A program made the translations under genes and the position numbers. Positions 36,420 through 46,105 of a stretch of DNA of 64,000 nucleotides are shown here, in pieces. Each line of letters opens with the position of its first letter. The first letter of the stretch is position 1. The stretch lies in contig NZ_JAHZST010000004.1 of the NCBI RefSeq assembly GCF_019457885.1, positions 248,001 to 312,000 of the forward strand. Direction: 5' to 3'. The notes beneath the pieces are model-generated. The model ran no database searches and was not told where the DNA came from. It saw nothing but the letters and a program-made list of their open reading frames with translations. This DNA comes from Shewanella nanhaiensis (GTDB taxonomy: Bacteria; Pseudomonadota; Gammaproteobacteria; Enterobacterales; Shewanellaceae).

Positions 36420-37235
36420 ATGAATTATCAAACTTTTCAGCCTCATCCAGATTTAGAATCGCTAATTAGCTGTTATTGGACTTTGGAAGTTCCTTCAACA
36501 GGGGATACTCAAAGACAGACTATAGTTCCTGACGGTACAATCGAAATGGCGTTTATATTGGGGGACGATATAAAGCGATATACCTCGGAGAGTCATTTCA
36601 TTATACAACCTAGGGCTATGGTATTAGGGCAAAACACGACCTCTTTTAACATTGAGCCGACAGGGTATGTCGATACATTTGCAGTCCGTTTTTATCCTTA
36701 TGGCTTTGCCAATTTTGTAAATGTACCTATTAAAACATTGGCAAACAAAGAAACACCAATAGAGATGTTGTTTAAAAAAACAGTAGCCCAAGATTTAGAA
36801 CAAGAGATTATTCAAGCATCTGACACAAAACAAAGAATAGAGATAATCGAATTATTTCTTTTGAAGAAACTAACTGAACAGACGATGGCTGACAGGATTG
36901 TTAGAACAACAATAGATACTTTGCTCACAACAAAAGGAGGGACATCGATTAGTGAGATTTTTAAAGACGATCCATCTAAAAGAAGACAACTTGAGAGAAT
37001 GTTTGTAAACAAAGTGGGTGTTAGTCCGAAACAGTTAGGTAAATTGATTCGATTACAAAGCGCTTTAAAAATGTTACTTAACGAAGAAGGAGGAACTCTT
37101 ACCAATATTGCATATGAAAATGATTACTACGACCAATCTCATTTTACTAAAGATTTCAAAGATTTTACTGGAGTCAGTCCAAAAGAGTTTTTAGGGAATG
37201 AAAATATGGCCCTTTCTTCCATTTTCTACAAATGA
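36420..37235 (+). CDS. AraC-family transcriptional regulator
   Basis: A 271-residue regulator with an N-terminal ligand-binding domain of the DUF6597 type ('VPDGTIEMAFILGD'). The C-terminal AraC DNA-binding domain has two helix-turn-helix units; the second is 'LTNIAYENDYYDQSHFTKDFKDFTGVSPKEF', close to the family signature. No AT-poor neighbours are seen: the gene is clearly lower in GC than the core genes. It lies between two VOC genes and is the obvious candidate to control them. No ribosome binding site is evident before the ATG. Confidence 0.88.
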   Translation: MNYQTFQPHPDLESLISCYWTLEVPSTGDTQRQTIVPDGTIEMAFILGDDIKRYTSESHFIIQPRAMVLGQNTTSFNIEPTGYVDTFAVRFYPYGFANFVNVPIKTLANKETPIEMLFKKTVAQDLEQEIIQASDTKQRIEIIELFLLKKLTEQTMADRIVRTTIDTLLTTKGGTSISEIFKDDPSKRRQLERMFVNKVGVSPKQLGKLIRLQSALKMLLNEEGGTLTNIAYENDYYDQSHFTKDFKDFTGVSPKEFLGNENMALSSIFYK

Positions 37236-37456
37236 ACTGAATCTGTCGCATTTTTACAATTTTCTTCCCCGCTATCTGTCTAATCTTGCCTCTGCATTCC
37301 AACTAGTCAACATGATGTTACATGAGGAAAGTAGTATCTAGATTCTGTCTTACGCTTGCTATGTTAACTTTTTAGCACATTGCTTGTCTTAGCACTGGTA
37401 GAGTTGAATTAGAAAAACAGAAGAGTGACTTAACCATAATTTAAAGTGGAGAGGGT

Positions 37457-37825
37457 ATGAAAAATTATATTTCAATTTTTGAAATTCCAGCAGCAGATAT
37501 TTCACGTGCAATCGAATTTTATCAAGCAATCTTGAATATTAGTATTGAAAAAATCGACATGCCAGATATGGAAATGGGCCTATTCCCTTATGAAGAACAA
37601 GTGGTTACTGGTGTCATCGTGAAAGTAGAAAGTTTTCAACCTTCTACAGAAGGTGTGACTATTTACCTAAATGGTGGAGACAATCTTCAAGTCATCCTGG
37701 ATAAAGTTATGAAACATGGCGGAAAACCCATTGTTCCCAAAACAGCCCATGCTGATGAAAGTGGATATTTTGCAATTTTCCATGATTCGGAAGGAAATAG
37801 AATAGGACTACACTCGCCAAATTGA
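37457..37825 (+). CDS. VOC-family (glyoxalase-fold) protein 2
   Basis: A 122-residue protein with the VOC fold: 'IFEIPAADISRAIEFYQAILNI' at the start and 'GYFAIFHDSEGNRIGLHSPN' at the end, in which the last His takes the usual metal-ligand area. It resembles small enzymes and lactoylglutathione-lyase-like proteins common in Bacteroidota. GGAGAGGG precedes the ATG. It follows the AraC gene on the same strand with 220 bases between. Confidence 0.85.
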   Translation: MKNYISIFEIPAADISRAIEFYQAILNISIEKIDMPDMEMGLFPYEEQVVTGVIVKVESFQPSTEGVTIYLNGGDNLQVILDKVMKHGGKPIVPKTAHADESGYFAIFHDSEGNRIGLHSPN

Positions 37826-37966
37826 TTGAAAAATGGACGTATAACAAAGGTCTTTGTTGAGAGAATCAGACTGAAGACAAATAGACCAGCACCAACACAT
37901 GAGTAGGGGAAACCTGCTAAGAAGGTTTTGTCTAAAAATGAGTCTATCGTATCTTGGAAAGCTAAC

Positions 37967-38029
37967 TCGAAGAGACGCTCACCTATAAGCCAGAGTCAGC
38001 TGTGAACCCAACGCTGACCTACTGTGACA
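37967..38029 (+). repeat. Dispersed hairpin repeat element, copy B (truncated)
   Basis: Aligns with the first half of copy C: TCGAAGAG, then AAGCCAGAGT and TGTGAAC, then TGACCT and GTGAC. The hairpin part of the family is replaced by a different small hairpin, CATTGC (38028-38033) with GCAATG (38041-38046). It lies in the 400-base gap before the orphan acidic protein gene, and copy C lies after it. Confidence 0.55.
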
Positions 38030-38231
38030 TTGCTCTTTATGCAATGAAAGAGGTTCTTTGTTTCACTCAGGCAGAGAAGCAGGGATTGAATACCTTCTAT
38101 GCTATAACTCATTGTTGATACATCGGTTTACTGTTAGTCTTGAGTGATTAAAGTACTGACAACCAGTTCTTATTAAGATCGTTCTTATTCGAAATTCAGG
38201 CTAATATACTGTTATGTTTTAGGAGAGTACA

Positions 38232-38759
38232 GTGAGTGTAGATAATAGTTTTATGATTGTGGAATGGAATCAATTTTCTTCAGAATATACTGAGAATAGC
38301 GATAGTGACTTTTTGATAGAATTGAGAGATGAGTTAGATGACTACCCGAACTCTAGCATTATCAAAAATGAATGGTTCGAATATTTACAATTGAACTTAG
38401 ATATCGAAAGCGCCGATTATACTGGATCTTTATATGAACCTGTTGAGGAAGCTAAGTCTACGTTAACGGAAGATGATTACCTTCTACTTAAAGACGTAAT
38501 TGGTATTTTAAATGTTGACTTAACTGATCCACATAATGATTTAAAGCTAGCAGATCCTGAGTACTGGATTTATTCAAGTTACTCACCTGATTCCTCGTCC
38601 GCTATGCTCAAAAAAATTGAAAAGCTAAGTACTCGGATAGATGAATGGGCATTTAATTTAACGATAAAAGAGCAGTTTTCAAGTTTCTGTAATGAAATTA
38701 AAGCCATTTTCTCTAAAGCTGTATCTGAGAAGTATGGGGTGTTAATCGCTGTAGGCTAG
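38232..38759 (+). CDS. Orphan acidic protein, unknown function
   Basis: A 175-residue acidic, soluble protein without signal peptide or membrane segment. I recognise no family. Short acidic proteins in variable DNA are often immunity proteins or phage products, but no toxin gene lies next to it. The start is GTG with AGGAG at good spacing; Met8 is an alternative. The gene is AT-rich and is flanked by two copies of the hairpin repeat (37967-38029 and 38803-38930), so it may have been carried in with them. Confidence 0.65.
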   Translation: MSVDNSFMIVEWNQFSSEYTENSDSDFLIELRDELDDYPNSSIIKNEWFEYLQLNLDIESADYTGSLYEPVEEAKSTLTEDDYLLLKDVIGILNVDLTDPHNDLKLADPEYWIYSSYSPDSSSAMLKKIEKLSTRIDEWAFNLTIKEQFSSFCNEIKAIFSKAVSEKYGVLIAVG

Positions 38760-38802
38760 AAAAATAAATGGAAACAAAGGGGTCGTAGCCCATTAGCTAA
38801 AA

Positions 38803-38930
38803 ATCGAAGAGATAATCATGTAGAAGCCAGAGTCTGGTGTGAACGCGGCAGTGACCTTACGTGACAGGGATGTCACGGTAGAGCCCACAGGGACTGTGCT
38901 TGCGGCGTGTCACTGAAGTGTTTATACATC
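38803..38930 (+). repeat. Dispersed hairpin repeat element, copy C
   Basis: About 128 bases that align end to end with copy A. The main hairpin is CGTGACA, loop GGGA, TGTCACG (38860-38877). A second hairpin is CACAG, GGA, CTGTG (38886-38898). The stem of the main hairpin differs from that of copy A at several positions but pairs perfectly in both, so the pairing appears to be conserved. Confidence 0.65.
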
Positions 38931-39021
38931 AGCATGCTGCAAGCAATTAACTGGATTGAAGTAACGGCTTAAAGTTAGCAAACCAAATAGCAATCTCACC
39001 CAATGAACCCAGCAAAAAGAT

Positions 39022-39048
39022 ACTTAAAAACTTGTTATTCGACAAGTT
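39022..39048 (-). terminator. Terminator of the marR-type gene
   Basis: On the minus strand AACTTGT pairs with ACAAGTT around a 6-base loop and is followed by TTTAAG. It starts at the last base of the stop codon. Confidence 0.6.
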
Positions 39049-39521
39049 CAATCAGCTTGTATTTGACCCACCAACAACACTGGTGCAGCATCTAGCTCAT
39101 TGGCATCCATCATGGCAGCGATACGTTCGACCGATGAGAGAAGCTGGCTTTGCTCCCACTCTTCAAGATTCTGGTAGCGGGTAATAAAGTGCTCTTGCAG
39201 AGGTTTAGGCGAGTGGCTAAGTAGTGCTTTACCAGTTTCACTTAAGGAGAGGTGAACCTTACGCTTGTCGGTTTCACTGCGGGTTCTTATCACCAGTTCA
39301 CGGCTCTCTAACCTGTCGATAATGGTGGTGACGGTGGCAGGGCTTAATGCGACCTCTTTGGCTATCTCTTTCGCCAATGGGGCTTCAAGGTGTTCAATGC
39401 ACTGCATCACCATAAGCTGGGGGCCAGTTAACCCGGATTGCTTATTGAGTTGGCGGGAGTGTATATCGATGGCTCGGATCACTCGGCGCAGTGAAATCAA
39501 TAGTTGCTCATACTTTTCCAT
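39048..39521 (-). CDS. MarR-family regulator (CosR/EctR-like?)
   Basis: A 157-residue winged-helix repressor. The MarR core is 'HLEAPLAKEIAKEVALSPATVTTIIDRLESRELVIRTRSETDKRKVHLSLSETG'. The N terminus 'LLISLRRVIRAIDIHSRQLNKQSGLTGPQLMVMQ' resembles the osmolyte-responsive CosR/EctR group (from memory), which controls ectoine and betaine genes. Its place directly after the choline/betaine cluster supports that reading, but it is separated by a terminator and has its own transcript. The direct ligand is unknown. Confidence 0.82.
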   Translation of the reverse strand: MEKYEQLLISLRRVIRAIDIHSRQLNKQSGLTGPQLMVMQCIEHLEAPLAKEIAKEVALSPATVTTIIDRLESRELVIRTRSETDKRKVHLSLSETGKALLSHSPKPLQEHFITRYQNLEEWEQSQLLSSVERIAAMMDANELDAAPVLLVGQIQAD

Positions 39522-39568
39522 AACCTTTCCTTTGCCGTGAGATTGAACTCTGCTCTATGTCGAGCGAA

Positions 39569-39617
39569 TAAAAATGCGGTATAACGCGTGATGCCTGAGC
39601 GTTATACCGCATTTTTT
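39569..39617. terminator. Long bidirectional terminator between the OMP and marR-type genes
   Basis: AAAATGCGGTATAACGC (39571-39587) pairs perfectly over 17 bp with its inverted copy (39598-39614), with A and T runs outside. It ends the outer-membrane protein transcript and separates it from the regulator. Confidence 0.85.
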
Positions 39618-39637
39618 AGTGGTTGAGCAAGGTTTGC

Positions 39638-40345
39638 TTAAAAATCAAAGGTTCTGGCAATAGAGAGCACAACACGGGTATCGGCCGTATCCATCTCCAT
39701 GCTGGTGTCTTCAACGGCAAGGTTGAAGTCAAAACCTTTTAGGTTAGTCATATATTCTGCGCGGAAGTGGTTGTAAGACTCATCACCTTCCCACGCAAAT
39801 TTATTGATATCTTTTGATGTTGAGCGGTCAATACTGACACGGATATCATGACCTTCGGTAAGGGTAAAGGTGTGTGCTGCCATCATGATATAGTGGCCTG
39901 CATCGGTGCCAAAGTAATCCCAGGTGTACCAGAAGTTAAGCTCACTATGACCGATTGATGAGCTGTAACCCCATTTAGCGTAAGCCTCTGGGTACTGGTA
40001 CTCATCTGAAGCGTCATCACCATGGTAGGTGTAATAGGCGATACCGGTATCGAGTGAAAGACTGTCGTTTAGTTGGAAGTATTTTCCAACATAAAAATCT
40101 AGCTCTAACCAAGTATCATCAGCTGAGCCAAAATCAACATTTGAAGCCCATGACCCCACATACCAACCTGAATCTGCTGCGTAATCGAGACTTGCCTGCA
40201 GAGCAGGCTTATTATCTGTTTGGCTTACACCGTTAAAGGTGTAGTCAGATGTTGCTGTAACGGTTGAGCTAACGCCTGCTATCGCTGTAGTTGGTAGTGC
40301 TATTAGGCCGACTAGTGCGAGTTTTTTTATTGTGTTTTTCATCAT
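39638..40345 (-). CDS. TorF-family outer-membrane protein (putative porin)
   Basis: A 235-residue beta-rich protein with signal peptide (cleavage after AIA near residue 23). It starts 'VSSTVTATSDYTFNGVSQTDNKPALQASLDYA', the hallmark of TIGR02001/TorF-type proteins, and ends in Phe (RTFDF) as outer-membrane barrels do. It begins 11 bases after the BCCT-like gene and must share its transcript. It may form an outer-membrane path for choline or betaine, which is inference from position. The family is otherwise uncharacterised. Confidence 0.8.
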   Translation of the reverse strand: MMKNTIKKLALVGLIALPTTAIAGVSSTVTATSDYTFNGVSQTDNKPALQASLDYAADSGWYVGSWASNVDFGSADDTWLELDFYVGKYFQLNDSLSLDTGIAYYTYHGDDASDEYQYPEAYAKWGYSSSIGHSELNFWYTWDYFGTDAGHYIMMAAHTFTLTEGHDIRVSIDRSTSKDINKFAWEGDESYNHFRAEYMTNLKGFDFNLAVEDTSMEMDTADTRVVLSIARTFDF

Positions 40346-40356
40346 TTCCCTTTCTT

Positions 40357-41574
40357 TTAGTTAGCTAATTCTATTTTGCTGAAATCGATTTTGTTCTCTT
40401 TAGGCGAACGCTCAATGGCTGCTACCTTCTTGTACTTAGTGGCCAGGATATAACCGAAGCAAGCTAAGATAAGGGCTATGGCTAATGCGCCAACCCATTG
40501 GATCTGTAGGAAGTCTAGTTTAAATAGCAGAGTTAGCCCGCTCATCAGTGCGATATTACCTAAGATATATTTGGTCTTACCGAAACGCTCAACCGTTAGG
40601 TTAAGGTTATCTGTGTATAGGCGTATTAATGAATCGAGTGAGTTCACCACAAAGGTGGTGCCCACAACCACCATAGCCAAGTTATAGAAACCTGTGGTGG
40701 CTATCTCGTTGGCGCTGTAGTAGTAAAGCACGGTGAACCATACGGCGATTGGCAGTGATGGGAATACCATCATGGCGATAAGCACTTGGTATGTTTTTAA
40801 GCCGCCAACAAAGCGTGAGGTGAACTGGCCGATCATGATGCTCCAAGCAAACCACCAGAATAGATAGAACTCATGGTAATCATTCATTGGCAGAACAAAG
40901 TGATGAATATTGCCGAAGTAGTCGCCAATCATAGCAAAGGTAGTGAAGAACTCACCGACACCTGAACCTTCAGAGAGGAAAGCGCCTACCCACATGATGA
41001 GGATCAACGCCATAAATAACCAAGTACTGGCTAAGCTGAGTATGCGTACATAACGTATGCTGGTACTTGAGTAGACCGCTGCAGCAATAATCACAAATAC
41101 GATAAGGTAGAAGCTGCTGACGATGGTCTCACCGTCGCCCATCTCTGGTAAATACCAAGGCAAGTTGGTTAATAGCAGATAAGCGGTAAAGGCACAGGTG
41201 CCGATAATCACTAAGTTATTAATAAACTTGATAAGTGGGATCTCAAAGAATTTAACTCTTGGCTCTATGACGCAGAAGTAGAAACAAGTTAAAAAGTAAA
41301 ATGCCCAGATTAAGAAGGCCCAGAAGCCAAACTCTATGGCTAAGGGGTTAGTGAAACCATATTCAGGGCTCGCGCTTAAGTCGGCATAACCTGCAAACTC
41401 GGTAAGCGGGAACATGATGAGCCCGACATCTAATCCAGATGTGAATAAGATGGCGATAAAGGTAAAGGTGCGCACAGGTGTGACACCGATACATTCAACA
41501 TTGCCCCAGCGATAGAGCACAAAGGCGATGGCCGCGAAAGTAAATAGTATTCCTATAGTAAGCCAAGTCGTCAT
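40357..41574 (-). CDS. Short BCCT-like choline/betaine transporter
   Basis: A 405-residue membrane protein with about ten helices. 'SGLDVGLIMFPLTEFA' recalls the Gly-rich substrate helix of BCCT transporters, and 'FYLFWWFAWSIMIGQFTSRFVGG' recalls the aromatic BCCT signature. Full BCCT proteins have about 500 residues and 12 helices; this one lacks roughly 100 residues but runs from start to stop without a break, so it looks like a divergent short family and not a truncation. Context with betA, betB and betI points to choline uptake. The weak sequence match keeps the call tentative. Confidence 0.7.
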   Translation of the reverse strand: MTTWLTIGILFTFAAIAFVLYRWGNVECIGVTPVRTFTFIAILFTSGLDVGLIMFPLTEFAGYADLSASPEYGFTNPLAIEFGFWAFLIWAFYFLTCFYFCVIEPRVKFFEIPLIKFINNLVIIGTCAFTAYLLLTNLPWYLPEMGDGETIVSSFYLIVFVIIAAAVYSSTSIRYVRILSLASTWLFMALILIMWVGAFLSEGSGVGEFFTTFAMIGDYFGNIHHFVLPMNDYHEFYLFWWFAWSIMIGQFTSRFVGGLKTYQVLIAMMVFPSLPIAVWFTVLYYYSANEIATTGFYNLAMVVVGTTFVVNSLDSLIRLYTDNLNLTVERFGKTKYILGNIALMSGLTLLFKLDFLQIQWVGALAIALILACFGYILATKYKKVAAIERSPKENKIDFSKIELAN

Positions 41575-41594
41575 TATCGAACTCCTAGCTTAAT

Positions 41595-41820
41595 TGTTTT
41601 GCAAAACATAAAGTTATTTCCTAGTTTTTATTTTTGTTAGGCCAGAGCGCAGCAAATTTTGGCTGCAGGAATCCCTCAAGCCTTAATTATCGTTTTCACG
41701 AAAGTTAAGGCTTGATAGATTTTATCTGGCGATTAGGGCCATTTAGCCTTTCAGCTTAGGCTGGCCTTATGCCTGTACTGGTGAGTTTTCCAATTAGGAA
41801 AATTGGGTAAATTCACCAGT
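41595..41820. other. Three stem-loops between betA and the BCCT-like gene
   Basis: The 250-base gap holds a 14-bp palindrome TGTTTTGCAAAACA (41595-41608), an 11-bp stem TCAAGCCTTAA/TTAAGGCTTGA (41686-41715) and a nested hairpin with arms ACTGGTGA/TCACCAGT (41777-41820) and inner arms TTTTCC/GGAAAA. None has a terminator T-run. They may adjust mRNA levels between the enzyme and transporter parts, or the palindrome may be an operator for a second promoter. Confidence 0.5.
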
Positions 41821-41827
41821 TAAAGAA

Positions 41828-43525
41828 CTATCTTGCTGCTGAGCTATGCCTTTGTTGGGTCTGCCAGTTATTGCTGATGGTGACTGAGGCAGAACTTGGC
41901 GTTAATGGTGTGTTACCCAAAATCAGATCGGCGGCTCGCTCGGCTAACATTATGGTCGGCGAATTAAGGTTGCCATTGGGGATGGTCGGGAAAATAGAGG
42001 AGTCCACTACTCTAAGACCCTCTAGACCATGGACTCGCGTTTGTGAGTCGACCACTGCCATCGCATCTTCGCCCATCTTGCATGAGCAGGAGGGGTGATA
42101 GGCACTCTCAACGCTTCGTCTGACAAAACTGTCTATCTCTTCATCGGTTTGCACACTTATGCCCGGTTGGATCTCTTCACCACGGTACTGATCCAGTGCT
42201 GGCTGATTGATAATCTCTCGTGTTAGGCGAACGCAGGCGCGAAACCCTTCGATATCATCACTATGTGATAGGTAGTTAAAGAGAATATTGGGCGGGGTGT
42301 GGGGATCATTTGATACCACTTTTACACTGCCGCGACTCTTAGGTTTGTTATGGCCGATATGCACCTGAAAACCATGGCCTGCAAAGGCTTCTTTGCCATC
42401 GTAACGCATCGCCGCTGGTAGGAAGTGGTACTGAAGATCTGGCCACTCAAGTCCCGCTTTAGAGCGGATAAAGCCACAGGATTCAAAATGGTTGGTGGCC
42501 CCAAGGCCTGATTTATTGAGTATCCAGCGGGTACCGATAAACAGCTTGTTTAACGGATCAAGCTTGCCGTTGAGCGATATGGGCTTAAGGCACTTAAACT
42601 GAAAATAGAACTCGAGATGATCTTGTAAGTTCTCACCTACTCCCGGCAGCTCGTGTATCTGCTCGATGCCTGCATCAGCGAGTGTTTGAGCTGCACCGAT
42701 ACCTGAGAGTTGCAATATGTGTGGTGAGCCGATGGAGCCTGCTGATAGCACAACCTCTTTATTGGCGCTCACTTCAATATGCTGACCTTTGCGCTCAAAA
42801 CGAACACCAACCGCTTTTTTACTCTCACCTTCGTTGGTACTAAATAGCACCTTATGCACTAAGGTGTGGGTGATAACCGTGAGATTGTCACGCTTCATGG
42901 CGGGTCTTAGGTAGGCGTTTGAGCTTGACCAGCGCACGCCGTTTTTAACAGTCATGTGCATCGGGCCAAAGCCCTCTTGCTGGGCGCCGTTATAGTCGTT
43001 TGTTGCAAGGTATCCAGCATCAACACCCGCATCAACAAACGCCTGATAGAGCGGGTTTTTCATATTGTTGCCGTTATTGACGCCTAATGGACCATCAACG
43101 CCGCGATATTCATCTGCGCCAAAGGCCCAGCTTTCTGCTTTTTTGAAGTAGGGCAGGCAGTGGGCATAATCCCAATCTTTGGCTCCCTCTTGTTGCCACT
43201 CATCGAAATCACGGGCATGGCCACGGACATAGACCATGCCGTTGATCGATGATGAGCCACCGAGTACCTTGCCACGTGGGCAGTGCATACGGCGGTTATC
43301 AAGATAGGGCTCAGCTTGGGTTTCAAACTGCCAAGCGTATTTCTTTGTGTTCATCGGAATTGAGAGCGCCGTTGGCATCTGAATAAAGATGCTCTTATCA
43401 CTACCGCCAGTTTCGAGTAGCAATACCTTGTTATTCGAGTCCTTTGATAATCGGTTGGCTAACACGCAACCTGCGCTGCCAGCGCCAACAATAATGTAAT
43501 CATAATCAGTTGTGGATTGGGTCAT
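41828..43525 (-). CDS. betA: Choline dehydrogenase BetA
   Basis: A 565-residue GMC-family flavoenzyme that oxidises choline to betaine aldehyde. The FAD-binding GxGxxG is at the N terminus ([16 protein letters not shown]), followed by '[19 protein letters not shown]', the GMC signature 1. The C-terminal '[12 protein letters not shown]' contains the active-site His, and '[20 protein letters not shown]' closes the fold. Length and order match E. coli BetA. It starts 9 bases after betB and is membrane-associated in E. coli. Confidence 0.95.
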   Translation of the reverse strand: MTQSTTDYDYIIVGAGSAGCVLANRLSKDSNNKVLLLETGGSDKSIFIQMPTALSIPMNTKKYAWQFETQAEPYLDNRRMHCPRGKVLGGSSSINGMVYVRGHARDFDEWQQEGAKDWDYAHCLPYFKKAESWAFGADEYRGVDGPLGVNNGNNMKNPLYQAFVDAGVDAGYLATNDYNGAQQEGFGPMHMTVKNGVRWSSSNAYLRPAMKRDNLTVITHTLVHKVLFSTNEGESKKAVGVRFERKGQHIEVSANKEVVLSAGSIGSPHILQLSGIGAAQTLADAGIEQIHELPGVGENLQDHLEFYFQFKCLKPISLNGKLDPLNKLFIGTRWILNKSGLGATNHFESCGFIRSKAGLEWPDLQYHFLPAAMRYDGKEAFAGHGFQVHIGHNKPKSRGSVKVVSNDPHTPPNILFNYLSHSDDIEGFRACVRLTREIINQPALDQYRGEEIQPGISVQTDEEIDSFVRRSVESAYHPSCSCKMGEDAMAVVDSQTRVHGLEGLRVVDSSIFPTIPNGNLNSPTIMLAERAADLILGNTPLTPSSASVTISNNWQTQQRHSSAAR

Positions 43526-43534
43526 ATTAGCTCC

Positions 43535-44998
43535 TTAAAATGGACTTTCAAGGGGCTGCATACCCACATAAACCGCTTTGGTCTGGGTGTAAGCTTTTAG
43601 GGTTTCACTGCCGTTTTCACGGCCAATTCCCGACATTTTGTAACCGCCAACGGGCATCTCTGCAGGAGAGGCACCATAGGCATTGATCCAGCAAATACCC
43701 GCTTGCATCTGATGAATAACGCGATGAGCACGGGTGATATCTTGAGTGAACACGCCAGCTGCCAGCCCTAAGCGGGTATCGTTAGCACGGCGGATCACTT
43801 CATCTTCATCGTTAAATGGCAGCACAGACATCACAGGACCGAATATCTCCTCTCTGCTCAAGGTCATCTCGTCACTGCATTGACCAAAAATGGTTGGGGC
43901 AACAAAGTAACCATTAGGGCAGTTGTTAGGAGTTAGCGCATGGCCACCTGTTAGCAGCTCAGCGCCCTCTGATTTACCAATCTCTATGTAGTTTAAGACC
44001 TTGTCTTGATGATCTTTAGAGATAAGCGCACCAAAATTCGTCTCAGGATCCATAGGGTCGCCACAAACGATATTCTCTTGAGTACGTTTAAGAAGCTTCT
44101 CGATAAACTCAGGGTAGATATCTTGCTGCACAAAGACGCGAGTCCCGTTAGTACAGATCTCACCTTGGGTGTAGAAGTTACCAAGCATGGCGGCTGATAC
44201 TGCATTATCGATATCGGCATCATTGAAGATGATTAGCGGTGACTTGCCGCCCAGCTCCATAGTGACCTCTTTGAGCGAGCTTGCTGCTGCGGCCATCACT
44301 TTTTTACCTGTACCAACTTCACCGGTGAAGGAGACTTTGGCAATCTCATCATTATTGGTTAGCCAAGCACCGACATGGCCATCGCCTTGAACAACATTAA
44401 ATACCCCATCAGGAACGCCAGCTTGAGTGAAGATCTCTGCAAGCTTAAGTGCGCCCAGCGGTGTCTCCTCAGATGGCTTAAAGATCATGACGTTACCGCA
44501 TGCCAGTGCAGGTGCTGATTTCCAGCAAGCTATCTGTAGTGGGTAGTTCCAAGCGCCAATACCTGCACAGATCCCCAGTGGTTCGCGGCGGGTATAGTAA
44601 AAGTCATCGCCGACGCTCTGTTGATTGCCTTCGATACTTGGGGCGAGTCCTGCAAAGAATTCGATTGAATCGGCTCCGGTAACCACATCGACAACGGATG
44701 CTTCCTGCCAAGGCTTTCCTGTGTCTTGTACTTCAATGGCTGCAAGCTCGTCATTTCGCTCCCGAAGCAGCGCTACGGCGTTAAGTAGAATGCGACTGCG
44801 CTCCATGGCAGTCATCTTTGACCAAGTGTTGAATCCCGCTCTAGCGCTTTCAATGGCCGCTTGCTGAATTTTCTCATCGGCAACTTCAACTAAATAGTTC
44901 ACTTTTCCATTGGCTGGATTGATGACCTCAAAGGTTTCTCCGCTCTCATTATGGAGCGCTTTTCCGTGGATATAATTTGGATAAACAACTAGTGACAT
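43535..44998 (-). CDS. betB: Betaine aldehyde dehydrogenase BetB
   Basis: A 487-residue NAD(P)-dependent aldehyde dehydrogenase that makes the osmoprotectant glycine betaine. The catalytic Cys282 ([11 protein letters not shown]) and Glu248 (MELGGKSP) are intact, as is the Rossmann 'GEVGTGKKV' segment. Identity to E. coli BetB is high. The start overlaps the betI stop by 10 bases, so translation is coupled. The next gene is betA. Confidence 0.96.
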   Translation of the reverse strand: MSLVVYPNYIHGKALHNESGETFEVINPANGKVNYLVEVADEKIQQAAIESARAGFNTWSKMTAMERSRILLNAVALLRERNDELAAIEVQDTGKPWQEASVVDVVTGADSIEFFAGLAPSIEGNQQSVGDDFYYTRREPLGICAGIGAWNYPLQIACWKSAPALACGNVMIFKPSEETPLGALKLAEIFTQAGVPDGVFNVVQGDGHVGAWLTNNDEIAKVSFTGEVGTGKKVMAAAASSLKEVTMELGGKSPLIIFNDADIDNAVSAAMLGNFYTQGEICTNGTRVFVQQDIYPEFIEKLLKRTQENIVCGDPMDPETNFGALISKDHQDKVLNYIEIGKSEGAELLTGGHALTPNNCPNGYFVAPTIFGQCSDEMTLSREEIFGPVMSVLPFNDEDEVIRRANDTRLGLAAGVFTQDITRAHRVIHQMQAGICWINAYGASPAEMPVGGYKMSGIGRENGSETLKAYTQTKAVYVGMQPLESPF

Positions 44999-45594
44999 CG
45001 GGTTTCTCCGTACGACATGATCACTGCCTCGATAAAGGCTTTACATAGAATCTGGGCCTGTTCGAACTCTTTTTCAGGTGCTGCGTCGAGTGCGCTACGC
45101 AGCCAAAAACCATCAATCATGGCGGCAGTCTGTTTGGCTGCTGTGATGGCCTCAGCTTGTGGAAGAAGTTTTTTAAAAGAGAACAATAGGTTGCTGTATA
45201 AGCGTTGGTTGTTGATATGTTGCAGTCTGGCCAGTCCCTGTTCATGCATGGCTTGTGACCAGAAGCTGAGCCAGGTTTTTGTGGCTGGTCTTGAACGTTG
45301 CAGCTCGGTAAAGTTAGCCTCAACAATGGCATGTAAGCGCTCAAGTGGTGTTAAGGTTTTACCGGATGTGCGACTTAACAGAGCTTGTTTTAGCTGCTCT
45401 AAAAGGTATTTTTGTGTTGCTTCTATCAACCCCTGCTTGCCACCGAAATAATGGCTAATCAAACCAGATGATAACCCTGCCAACCCACTTATTGTATTGA
45501 TGGTTGTGTTGTGCAGACCGTGGCGTTCAACAGAGACTAAGGTGGCGTCGATGAGCTGTTGCTGTCGGACGGTTTTCATTGGCGGGCGCGGCAT
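44989..45594 (-). CDS. betI: TetR-family choline-responsive repressor BetI
   Basis: A 201-residue repressor. The N-terminal TetR helix-turn-helix is '[39 protein letters not shown]', very close to E. coli BetI, and the C-terminal domain would bind choline. It is the first gene of betI-betB-betA and its product should bind the perfect 20-bp palindrome upstream. Choline lifts repression in E. coli. Confidence 0.94.
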   Translation of the reverse strand: MPRPPMKTVRQQQLIDATLVSVERHGLHNTTINTISGLAGLSSGLISHYFGGKQGLIEATQKYLLEQLKQALLSRTSGKTLTPLERLHAIVEANFTELQRSRPATKTWLSFWSQAMHEQGLARLQHINNQRLYSNLLFSFKKLLPQAEAITAAKQTAAMIDGFWLRSALDAAPEKEFEQAQILCKAFIEAVIMSYGETRCH

Positions 45595-45654
45595 AGAGAG
45601 CGAATTCCTCTGTTTGATTATTGTTATTTTTTATGTGGAATTGGGTACTACACA

Positions 45655-45683
45655 TTGTTAATTGAACGTTCAATTAATAACAA
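45655..45683 (-). promoter_or_regulatory. bet promoter with embedded BetI operator
   Basis: TTAATTGAACGTTCAATTAA (45658-45677) is a perfect 20-bp palindrome of the BetI type. On the minus strand it fills the 17-base spacer between TTGTTA (-35, 45678-45683) and TAACAA (-10, 45655-45660). Bound BetI would block polymerase directly. It lies about 60 bases before the betI start. Confidence 0.8.
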
Positions 45684-46105
45684 CTCTAATGGTTAGAGCT
45701 GTAACTATCAAGCTTTATCCGAAATTGAGGGGTGCGTCACGGAACTGTTTTTGGGTTTCATGGTGGTGGGTTGTATTTTTTAAGTTGTTGTTTAATAATT
45801 AGTTAAACGTCTGTTTGAATGTGTCTTACTAAGAGACAACTAGAGATAAATTAATTTTGAGTACAAATTAGTTTTAACCGTAATCTTTAACCCACTAGCG
45901 TGACTGATGGGACTTTCTATTTAAATCTTTGGTGTTATAACAGATGGTACTCAGATGGGGTTGTTGAATCCAAGAGGTGTTAAAGCTCGCTGAGGAGTTT
46001 AGAGTACAGGTGCTCAACAGTGATGATAGCCCTAACTATTTCAGCTAGCAGGTTTCAGTTAATAGCAGCTAAAAGAGATGAAAAAAGCATTGTTGCAGGC
46101 TAGCC
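45684..46105. other. 420-base intergenic region, no gene recognised
   Basis: AT-rich space between the bet promoter and the end of the ClC gene. No open frame or strong hairpin is seen, and no obvious terminator follows the ClC gene. Confidence 0.4.

Noticed and set aside
45017..45451. 144-codon plus-strand frame inside betI
   Set aside because: It is antisense to betI, a clear TetR-family gene, and lacks a ribosome binding site.
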